DNA of 51,643 bases from Trichomonas tenax. Its lineage: Eukaryota; Parabasalia; Trichomonadida; Trichomonadidae. Each line of letters begins with the position of its first letter. The stretch's first letter is position 1. Below the pieces are notes generated by a model. It searched no databases. It was given only the letters and a program-made list of their open reading frames with translations, and was not told the DNA's origin. Of this stretch, positions 38,393 to 47,500 are shown one piece after another. The position numbers and the translations under genes are program-made. The stretch is taken from NCBI GenBank assembly GCA_023091735.1, contig JALKBU010000284.1:1-51643 (forward strand), read 5' to 3'.

Positions 38393-39349
38393 AAAAGTAG
38401 CAGCAGATCATCACCGAGCAAAACGAGCTCTTCATCGAAGGAGGCCATTGGATATTCATTCATTCTGCCTGCTCGTGGTGAATTTTCGACTCCAATTAAT
38501 CAATACAACACAAACCAGAACTATGTCCCTAAATCTGTAACGTTTACTTCAAGAAATCGCTTCGTTGAAGGAACAGAGACAATAACCACTAAAAATATCA
38601 CTCCAATCGTAAAATCAAAGAAAATTCTTGTAAATTCAGCCGAAAAGTCACCAAATATCAATCCAGATAATACCGATTCGGGCCTTTTAATTGGAAGCAA
38701 GTTTGAATATTCACCAATATCTGAAGACACAAATTCTATCTCTAATTTCACACCAAGGAAGATGAATGATACAAGTGGATTTGAAATGATGCCTGTTTCG
38801 GAGCCAAAGCCAGACAGAGAAATATCAGTCGATTCAATCATTCCAAAATCGAAACTTGTATCCGATGAAGAAGAGGAAATGGAAGAGGAAGAAGATAACA
38901 CAGAGGCACACTTCAATAATTCTGATAGTGATACGTTCAATGATCATCTGTTAAATGACAGTCTTCCACAGATATCTGACTTGCAATCAGACTCTGAAGA
39001 TGATGTTAAACTTACTGCTTATGAAGAGGAGAACATTAAACTCAAGCAAAATCAAAAAGTATTAATCAATGTAATTAAAGAGTTAACAACTACAATCATG
39101 ACATCATTCGGCTACAAATCCGAATATAATTATGAATCACTTGTAGAAAGCGATGAAGCAAAACTTTTCATCAATGAAATCAAGAACGTTCAATTAACAG
39201 GGATTCAAAAGATATCTGAAGAATCTAAGCAGAAATGTGGTGTTTCTGATGATGTTAGACGCTATATGGAGCAAATTTCCAAACAAATTGAAAATTATCA
39301 AAATAATCTCGAAAAGCAACACAAAGAGATCATGGAGAACCTCAAATAA
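38393..39349 (+). CDS. Ser-rich, acidic, coiled-coil protein; 5' end probably behind an intron
   Basis: About 318 residues from 38393. The Ser-rich start (KSSSRSSPSKTSSSSKEA) is followed by a region with possible phosphosites, an acidic tract (DEEEEMEEEEDNTEA), and a helical/coiled-coil C-terminal half ending EQISKQIENYQNNLEKQHKEIMENLK. No family was recognised. No ATG exists in frame between an upstream TGA (38267-38269) and this start, and the first internal ATG is about 120 codons in. Coding-like composition begins exactly after ACTTTAACACAG (38381-38392), which resembles the extended 3' splice motif of trichomonad introns (ACTAACACACAG). A lone ATG at 38253-38255 followed by GT is one possible first exon. 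Confidence 0.6.
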   Translation, partial: KSSSRSSPSKTSSSSKEAIGYSFILPARGEFSTPINQYNTNQNYVPKSVTFTSRNRFVEGTETITTKNITPIVKSKKILVNSAEKSPNINPDNTDSGLLIGSKFEYSPISEDTNSISNFTPRKMNDTSGFEMMPVSEPKPDREISVDSIIPKSKLVSDEEEEMEEEEDNTEAHFNNSDSDTFNDHLLNDSLPQISDLQSDSEDDVKLTAYEEENIKLKQNQKVLINVIKELTTTIMTSFGYKSEYNYESLVESDEAKLFINEIKNVQLTGIQKISEESKQKCGVSDDVRRYMEQISKQIENYQNNLEKQHKEIMENLK

Positions 39350-39420
39350 ATAAACACTGTTTCATATAAATCAATCAAAATAACAAGAATTTAAAAAATA
39401 AAAATGATGCCAGAAAGATT

Positions 39421-40723
39421 TTATCTCACTGGCGGACGCAAGCTTAATATGAATATTCGTGGGTGAAGTATTTCTTCTACAAACTTCGGAAAATCCTCTG
39501 GAAGTGCAAGTTCAGCAAGATTTCTATGCATTTTATATGAATTTTCTACAACTGTAAGTATTTCTAATGAATTTGCGCGTAAAGCTGTAATTATGTTGCT
39601 AGATGCTATTTCAACTAAGGGATTTATCAGCGCTTGTGCGAATTGATGTCTCAGATTTTCATTCTCTAGAGAGAATATAATGAGATCTTTTATCTTGTTT
39701 TGCAATGACGTGTGTGCTGGGAATTGCATGAGAAGTCGTAATATTACTTGATGAAAATTGGTCTGATTCAAAACAACCGCAAGATTCACGTTGTACTGTA
39801 ACATATCGGCGATTATGGCCAACGCTGATAACTTTGCATTGGTTATTTTTGTAAATGGGTCTCTTAATTGAGCTAAAATATGCGATATGTAAGGATTGAA
39901 AATTATCGATGTTGACTTCTGGTGAAGCGCCCGAAGAGCCTCCCATCTCGCATCTTCAATGTTATCGTATCCGAAGTACAATTTCGAGAAAAACGCATGT
40001 AAAATCGGACATTTGAAAGCATGTTCGATGAAAAGTGGACATGGGGCCGCTTTGGTGATAACGTTAAATACTCCGATGATGTGTTGGACGTCTCTACTTT
40101 GATACGGATTGTCAATATTATCAATTTTACCATTTGCAACGTACGTTAACAGAATTGGTATGAAGCCGTATCCGTATAACTCCTTCTGCGTGATTTTATA
40201 GAGTTTGTCGTCGGCCAAAATCGTTGCAAAAAAATCTCGCACTGGCTGTTCCGAAACGAACTGAATAAGCTGGAAAATTACGCTGCTTAGTGAGTTGGTA
40301 TGTTTTCCAAGCTTTGATATCGTTATTTCGATCAAGTCAGTTATACGACTCAATAAATGAGGGACTGTGTTTTGCGATGATAGAATTTTTCTGCTGAATT
40401 CAGATATATTTTTGTCTGTAAGAGTTTCTGCTAAAACTTTTTTAGGCGTAAAGCTTAAAATTTCCGTTGCTCTATTATTGAAATCTTTACTATCGGGATC
40501 GAAGATTGTTTTCATGAAATCATCGATATGGTCTACAAAACTGATGGTGAGAAAATAAAAAGAACTATTTACAAACAATCTGATTTTGCTGATATAACAG
40601 GTATACCGTGCTCTTCATCGTTAAAGCCTTATCGAACGGAATCTCCTCGGACTCGTACATGACTATATCGCTGAGAAGCTGCGCAAAAGGGGGAGCAATC
40701 GGTACACCATTCTCTAAATCCAT
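39421..40723 (-). CDS. SAPS/PP6R-like protein phosphatase regulatory subunit, two exons
   Basis: Exon 1 is 40566-40723 and exon 2 is 39421-40540, giving 425 residues. Exon 2 alone has no usable ATG at its 5' end. Exon 1 starts with ATG (MDLENGVPIAPPFAQLL) and runs into a stop if read through. Removing the 25 nt between them joins NQIVCK to YFVDHIDDFMKTI, which fits the SAPS-domain pattern of a helix with N.kLvdFl followed by l..li. The rest is an ARM-like helical solenoid (for example ATEILSFTPKKVLAETL, LIEITISKLGKH, DFFATILADDKLY). SAPS proteins are regulatory subunits of PP6/Sit4 phosphatase. The protein is shorter than human PPP6R (about 850), as it lacks the disordered tail. It shares a 263-bp divergent promoter with the Sec7 gene. 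Confidence 0.75.
40541..40565 (-). other. 25-nt intron in the SAPS gene
   Basis: On the minus strand the intron begins GTTCTTTTTATT and ends TCTCACCATCAG, within the usual GT...AG limits. Splicing joins TA and T into a Tyr codon and restores one frame across two otherwise incompatible open frames. Very short introns of roughly this size have been reported in Trichomonas vaginalis. Confidence 0.75.
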
Positions 40724-40735
40724 TTTTGATTTCAG

Positions 40736-40742
40736 AGGGTCT
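40736..40742 (-). promoter_or_regulatory. AGACCCT element before the SAPS gene
   Basis: AGACCCT on the minus strand, 12 bases from the ATG at 40723. An identical element lies 14 bases before the ATG of the divergent Sec7 gene. The matched spacing suggests a core-promoter element. Confidence 0.4.
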
Positions 40743-40965
40743 TTACAGAATCACACCCTAAATTTTAACTTAATTAGGGGATTTTTCGTTTTGCACCCTA
40801 AAATTTTATTCAAATTAGGGTCTAATTAATACCAGACACTCAAATTTAAATAAAATTGGAGTCCAATTGGTGTCTGCCCCTATATATGAATAATTTATTA
40901 TTTTAGGGGGCAGATTCGATATACCCCTGGGTTTTGGAAAATTTTAGAGGGATATATTTGGTGAC

Positions 40966-40972
40966 AGACCCT
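40966..40972 (+). promoter_or_regulatory. AGACCCT element before the Sec7 gene
   Basis: AGACCCT on the plus strand, 14 bases upstream of the ATG at 40987; it mirrors the element of the divergent SAPS gene. Confidence 0.4.
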
Positions 40973-40986
40973 GTTTTAAATTCATA

Positions 40987-43900
40987 ATGGCTTTTTCACC
41001 TCAAATCGTCATTGCAGATGAAAGCCATAAACTTCAGACTGAGCTGCGGAAGAATTCACAGCGCTCTCTGTTCCCTGAGATACAAACAGACTTCTTAAAT
41101 CTAAAAACGAGACTTTGGCGAATTCATTTGGACGAAATTTCACAGCAAGATATATTTTTCCCATTCAAAAACTTACTTTCACACAAACTTTTAACAGATG
41201 TCATAGCTTACAGCACTTTAAATTCATTACAAAATTTAATCAAAACTAATTTGTTCACGGAAACCGAACAAATTAACGATATTATTCAAACAATATGCCA
41301 ATGCAAATATCAGACAACATCCGAATTTGATGCTGCGAGATGTTCACACCAAATTTTATCTTGTTTTCAATGTTTTTTAGCTCCAGAGAGAGTAAATTGG
41401 CTCTCAATTGAATCTCTATACAATATTCTCGAATTTGGAATTGCTGAAATCGAGCATTTGCAAGGAATGATGGAATTACCATTTATATTATTGGATACTT
41501 TCTCGAGTTTCGTTCAATACGTTTTCGAAAAAGTCGACAAATCGTATGATCCATTGAGGAAAGAAACAATTTTATCATTTTTCTACATTGCCACAGCGTT
41601 TCAAAGCGACCATCATCCTGTCGCTCGTTTTGCGGCTCTTTCGATACTTTTGGCTATTTCTAGGTCTCATATATACGGTGACAAAACATTTTTCATTGCT
41701 GCATCTTGCGTTTTGATTAATCAACAACTTGCTTTAAGTAATTCAAGAGAATCGTTTATGTTAACTATGCGAATCTTCTTCAATGTATTCAAGGATAGCT
41801 GTTTTGACCTTTTTACTGTCTTTGCTCCATGTTTTTCATTAATTCTCGATTACATTTCTTCACCAGAACCAAATATCGGATTTAGATCATCAGTATTCGA
41901 AATAGTTTACGATTTTGTTTCACAGCCAATGTTTTCTCAACGATTATATGCAAACACAAATAATATCGAAAATTGTCCGCCTTTGTTTGATAAACTTCTC
42001 GAAGTCACAACTTTAATCGCTAAGAACCCTTCTGCTATACCTGATTCTCAGCAGATGGCGCTGAATATCATTTCCATTATCACACATCAATTGTCGACAA
42101 CTTCCGGAAGATTCGATGATGTTGAGATCATGGAAGAGAACAAAACAGAGAAATTATACAAAGAATTCTCGGACGAGTTCAACGAGAAGTTCAAGAAGTT
42201 CATTGATTTTGGAGATGCAACAGAACTTGCAAAACGTTTGTTCATTTGCAATGAAGTTTCTCCAAATAACATTGGTGAATTTTTCGCTTTGAAAAAAGAT
42301 TTTGCGATTGAAACACTTCAAAAATATTTAGAATTCTTTAATTTTGAGTCAATGGATTTCGATGAAAGTATGAGAACGTTCTTAATTTCATTTAAACTCG
42401 CTGGAGAAGGTCAAATTGTTGATAGAATTCTTGACAACTTTTCTCAAGAATATCACAAAACTCATCCTGGAGAATTCGGCTCTGCGAGCGCAATTCACTT
42501 ACTTGCGTACGCCTGGGTTATGCTGCAGACTTCAACATTCAACAGAAACGCAACGAAAGACTCTTTTGAACAATTTTCGGCAATGCTCTGCGGTCAGAAT
42601 GATGGCAAGAATTTTGATGAAAAATTCCTCAGGCAGATCTACAGCAGTGTCAGCAGGTTCTCAGTTCCAGCGGAACCAGAACACAAGATCAACTCACTGT
42701 CTTACTGGCATTTGTTGTTACTCAAAGCAAAAGTTTATTCAAGGCCACTTAAAACTAACAACGAAGTTATTTGCAAAACGAAATCTTTATTTACAAGAAT
42801 GTGGTCTTCTGTTTCTCCGATTTTATCTGCTTCTTTCCTTTCTGCGCAGTCTAATTTTGATGATATTTTGTCGCCTTTCTTCGAAACTGCAAGAATCGCT
42901 TCATTACTCGAATCAACGGATGTTTTGGACTCCATTATGAAGACCTTTTGTCCATATGCAATCGGAGACTTTAACCAGGAAAAGCCACAGTGTGCATTAA
43001 AGTTCGTTTCAGTTGTCGCAAGGGAATATGGAACATCTATTCGCGAAGTCGGTTGGAAGTGTTATGCTGATGTTATTGTTGCGTTATTCCAGTTAGATTT
43101 GTTGTGTGAAGAGATTTGCGCGGAAACAAATGTTTGTGATGGAAACAAGCAGATGATTCTCAGTCCAAGAATGCATCAAAGGAGCGAAAGAAGGAACTCA
43201 AGCTCTGTTATGACAATGTTTAGAAGAATAGGAAGATCAGATTCCGACTCCGAAATCACTGTTGGAGGTTCACAACAAATAAAGATGTTCATTTTCGAAA
43301 CAGGAATTCACTCAATTGCAAAGCAATCACTCAGATTCTCTTACAAATCATTGCAAGACCTTCTCAAAGCTTTCGCTGAATGCTCAAAGAACATGGAATC
43401 AAACATCGATCTTAATTCGGTCTTCATTGCATTCTGCGTTCACGTAATGTGCCAAATTTCAGCTGCGAATTCTCAGAGAATTCAAGCTTTGTGGGAATTC
43501 GTTTTCGGATATATTAAGAACGTTTTCAATCTCAGCAATCAATCGAAGAATGGAAAATTGTTATCTTCATTAGTCATTAATTCTTTGCTTGTTCTTTTTG
43601 ATGAATTGTGGTGTGAAGATTCGATGAAAGATACAATTTTGGAATCTCTTTTGAGTTTATCAAAGTTCGATGCGACTTTCATCAAAACAAATATTGATAT
43701 TATTAATTCAGGTTTATTGTTATTTTTGCAGCATCACGCAAGTACATTCATTCCTCTCTACAACTGGATGCCGATTCTTAACTTTATCAGCATTGGTGTC
43801 GACTGCAAGGTTGAAAACGGTGTTGGACATTTGTTCCACATTTTATTAGCTAAACAATCTGTTCGGCCACCAGGAATTGATAAATTTAATGAATTCTGGA

Positions 43901-44415
43901 TGCCTGTTCTTCAGATTGCTGCATTGCTTTGTATTTCTGAGGCTGAATCGAATTATGTTGAAAGATTCAGAGATTTTCAGTCTCTTCTTTTATTCCCAAC
44001 TCTTCCGGATTTAAATGGATTGAAATGGAGGGATATCTTCGAGAAGTTATTATTCCCTATTATGGGTCAACTCACGATGCTCGCTCAGCATAATCCTTCT
44101 GTTGGACAGAAGGCTTTGTTGATGGCGAAGATGATGATGTCGACATTTTTGTTCTCCTTGAATCACCAAATACAAATGTCAGCATTCGAATCAACGTGGT
44201 ACAGAATTCTTAAGTTCTCACTTGATTTAACGAAGATCAGAGATAACGATGTTGTTGAAGCGATTCCTGAAATGCTCAGTAACGCATTACGAGTGATGAA
44301 AGCAAGCGGAGTATTTGACGGAGATCAAAGAAAGAATATGTGGGATGTCACGAAACAAGCGATTGCTTCTTCATTCCCTGATTTCTCGAGTTCTATTCTT
44401 GATGATAATTGTTGA
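40987..44415 (+). CDS. GBF1/BIG-like protein with divergent Sec7 (Arf-GEF) domain
   Basis: 1142 residues. The N-terminus fits the DCB domain of large Arf-GEFs (DIFFPFKNLLSHK...AYSTLNSLQNLI... ICQCKYQTTSEFDAARCSHQILSC, compare cRFE.sd...de.vl..IL in GBF1). A Sec7 domain lies near 405-600: ELAKRLFICNEVSPNNIGEFFALKKDF, FNFESMDFDESMRTFLISFKLAGEGQIVDRILDNFSQEY, LAYAWVMLQTSTFN and DGKNFDEKFLRQIYSSV. Helical HDS-type repeats follow. In cytohesins the catalytic Glu is in GDYLGE; here the aligned stretch is GEFFAL (430-435), and the LPGEaQ loop and the LNT.lHN motif read LAGEGQ (471-476) and LQTSTFN (513-519). It probably acts at the Golgi on Arf GTPases, but catalytic competence is uncertain. Confidence 0.82.
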   Translation: MAFSPQIVIADESHKLQTELRKNSQRSLFPEIQTDFLNLKTRLWRIHLDEISQQDIFFPFKNLLSHKLLTDVIAYSTLNSLQNLIKTNLFTETEQINDIIQTICQCKYQTTSEFDAARCSHQILSCFQCFLAPERVNWLSIESLYNILEFGIAEIEHLQGMMELPFILLDTFSSFVQYVFEKVDKSYDPLRKETILSFFYIATAFQSDHHPVARFAALSILLAISRSHIYGDKTFFIAASCVLINQQLALSNSRESFMLTMRIFFNVFKDSCFDLFTVFAPCFSLILDYISSPEPNIGFRSSVFEIVYDFVSQPMFSQRLYANTNNIENCPPLFDKLLEVTTLIAKNPSAIPDSQQMALNIISIITHQLSTTSGRFDDVEIMEENKTEKLYKEFSDEFNEKFKKFIDFGDATELAKRLFICNEVSPNNIGEFFALKKDFAIETLQKYLEFFNFESMDFDESMRTFLISFKLAGEGQIVDRILDNFSQEYHKTHPGEFGSASAIHLLAYAWVMLQTSTFNRNATKDSFEQFSAMLCGQNDGKNFDEKFLRQIYSSVSRFSVPAEPEHKINSLSYWHLLLLKAKVYSRPLKTNNEVICKTKSLFTRMWSSVSPILSASFLSAQSNFDDILSPFFETARIASLLESTDVLDSIMKTFCPYAIGDFNQEKPQCALKFVSVVAREYGTSIREVGWKCYADVIVALFQLDLLCEEICAETNVCDGNKQMILSPRMHQRSERRNSSSVMTMFRRIGRSDSDSEITVGGSQQIKMFIFETGIHSIAKQSLRFSYKSLQDLLKAFAECSKNMESNIDLNSVFIAFCVHVMCQISAANSQRIQALWEFVFGYIKNVFNLSNQSKNGKLLSSLVINSLLVLFDELWCEDSMKDTILESLLSLSKFDATFIKTNIDIINSGLLLFLQHHASTFIPLYNWMPILNFISIGVDCKVENGVGHLFHILLAKQSVRPPGIDKFNEFWMPVLQIAALLCISEAESNYVERFRDFQSLLLFPTLPDLNGLKWRDIFEKLLFPIMGQLTMLAQHNPSVGQKALLMAKMMMSTFLFSLNHQIQMSAFESTWYRILKFSLDLTKIRDNDVVEAIPEMLSNALRVMKASGVFDGDQRKNMWDVTKQAIASSFPDFSSSILDDNC

Positions 44416-44519
44416 ATCTTATTTTATTATAAATTGTTGTTTATTTATACGATAATAAAAAAATGTGTTTCAAAATAAGGATAGAATCATATATATTTAT
44501 AATATATAAAAAAATAACA

Positions 44520-47500
44520 TTACAATGTATAAGCCGCATCAAATTCACTGTATTCCATAACAAGTGAATCTTCAAATGTTTCAACAGGAATCTTTCTGAG
44601 AAATTGTTTTGGTGGTTCTATTGGTTTTAGTTCCCAGTCTCCTGCGTTAAACTTTCCGTATTTAATTGTTGAAGCAGAATCCAATCTTCTCAAATAAGAT
44701 GCAGATGGAGTGTGCTTTATTAGTTTTGATTGAACTTTCACGACTCGTTTCATTCCTTCGACTAAATCTTTCTCCATAACGAAAGGAATGACTTTTGGCG
44801 GATCTCCGCATCCAATGATTCCAATAATTGCGGACAAAGACATATTATCTGTGAGCTTTGGAATCGAAGTAGAGCATGGAATTGGATCAGAATTAACAAG
44901 TCTTGAAAGTGCTCTAACAACATCATCGTAAGATCTCTCCCAATCAGTAAATGCTAAAGTGCTCTTCATCACCGCTTCAGGATCGTGTTCAGCGAGTGCA
45001 AGAACAAACTTCATTGCAGTTGGAACAACGCCAATCATATTTAGAGCTGCTTTGTATAATATCGCGTATGGTTCTCTGACATTCATGTTTGTGACTTTGA
45101 TGACGATCTCTGATGCAATTCTAAAGATTGGCGATGCGAGTTGTTCACTTGCTGTTTCTATCATCAACGAATAATGTTCGATTGCTTTGCACAGCAATGT
45201 TTCATCTGAACATTCCATTAGTGTCTCTATTGGTGTGCAGAAAGCAAATCCTCCATATGCTTCTTTAATCGGAGCTGCAATCATCTTCAATTCATTTGAA
45301 TTAGATGTCTTCGTGAGAATTTCTAAGATTTGACGGGATCTTTCATCTGTCTCTATTCTTGATAACAAAGGTCTTACAATAGAAGGAAGAATGCTCCACG
45401 CGAGTTTGGATGTGTTTTGGCTGTTCAAACTCTTCAAGAAAATATCGATTGATTCAGCTTTGCATGTGTTTGGAAATGTGGGGCAATCGATGAAAGCCGA
45501 AGCAAAGTTGAAAGCCAAAACTTCATCTCTATTGAATATATTCGAGAAGAACCTGAAAGCATCTGTTAAAAGATCTGTTAATGATAAAGGATCATCTTCG
45601 AATGTTACAACGTAATAATGAACAATCTTCAAAACGCCGTTGATTATGTTTCTGTCGATTGGAACATTCAAAACGTTGTAGATTTTCAGTGAAAGCGCTG
45701 CAAACTTCAGTTTGTTGCATCCAAAAAGCCACTTCAAAGCTTCTGTTCCCCAACATTCGATCGATTCTGGATCATCTTCAGAGAGTTTTGCGACAAATTC
45801 ATTGACTGTTACCATCAAATCTTCGTCATGTGATGATGTTGGTGGAGTTACATCGAAATGTTTGCAAATTGCTTGAAGAAGAGGCTGCGTTGCTGGAATT
45901 TTGTAGAAAAGAAAAGCGAAGTGCAGCAATGCGATAATACTTGGAATTGATCCGATTCTTCCTTCAAATGCCATTGTCAAGAGTTCAATAACCCAAACTT
46001 GCTCTTTGAAACTTCTTTTCTGCGATGCAACATGCAAGAAATAATCGAATGAAAATCTCGTCATCAGTTTTTCACTGATAAATGGAGCATCTTGTCTCAC
46101 TAAGAAAAGAAGAAGGCGCTTTTTGATTTCTGTGTTTTCCCATTGCATTATAAACAAAGGAACAATGTCTTCGTGATCAGTTCTTTCGAGAAGATCTCTC
46201 CAAAGCAAATAGAAGTGAGAAGCAAAGTCCTCATTGATTGATTCAGTGGCTTTCATCAACGCAACTAAAAACTGATAAGGAGTGTAAATCTGGAATCGCT
46301 CAGGAGAATCAACAGTGCAGGAACTTTGTTTTGGAAGAAGTCTGATTTCTGCAGTTAAACTTCTTAGAACGTTAGTTATCTCTTTCACTGGCATGTGAAG
46401 GCTTTCTATTGTTAGGATTCTAAAAGCTTCAGCAAAAACAGTTTCAGCTGCATATATGTATTTCTCGTAGACAGAAGAAGTGAACGCTTCCATGAATTCA
46501 GATGCTCTCGGATGCTGCATTTCATCATAAACAAGGCCAACGAGAAGTAGACAGCCAATTTGCGATGGACTAAAGTTGCTTCCAGCTGTGAAAACAACAA
46601 ACAATGCATCGAAAAACAAATCAGCGTAAGCACGCGTTGATGTTAAACATGCATCGCAAAACTGGGTGAGAACCAGCTTTACATGATAAAAGAGAACTGA
46701 ATTCAATACTCTGTTGCCGCTGTATTCAATTTCACCGAAGATTTCAATCACATTTTTATCAATTATCGCCGCATCGCCAAACATTGGACCTGATTTTGCG
46801 AGCATTGCCAAAGCTGCTTTTGCTTTCTTTCTCAGAGATTCAATTGCTGAATGCTTTGTTTGTGCCCAATTCAATAGACTCCTTAGAACGTTCTCTCTTG
46901 CTGGGGTTGACCAATCTGTGTCAGAAATACTTCTTGATGCGATTTTTGTGATCAATAAACAATAATTTTCTGCCAATGTTGATGACTTAATGACTTGCTT
47001 CTCTATATCAGGTGTTAACGTTCTTGGTGATGTTGCTCTTTGCTTTATCAAAATGCTGTGCATTGCATTCAAGAGGTTTAAAACTTGATCCAAAATCATG
47101 TCCATTATTTCTTCGCTGTATTGAGGTGAATCTAATAAAGAAAGAAAAGCTGTTGAAGATTCAGTCATCTGTGCTGCAGAACACTGCGAAAGAATATCTG
47201 CAACATCACCTGCATAAGAGATATTCAGATATTTAATGACAATGAACGCAAGATGTTCTTTCCATGATTTGTTTCCATCGAGAAGTTTTGCTAAAAACAC
47301 GAGAGGCGAAACTTGAGAGATTGTTGTCTCAGCGCAAATTTCGTGTTGGGAAACTCTATAAACTGATGGACAGTTTTCATAATTGTCTTTGCTGATTTTT
47401 GACCCGATATACATCAAATAAAGTGAAATCAAAACAGGAGAGTCATTTCTTGTTTCAACATCAGCAGGAACTAAATAAGAGTACAAATTGTCACTAAATC

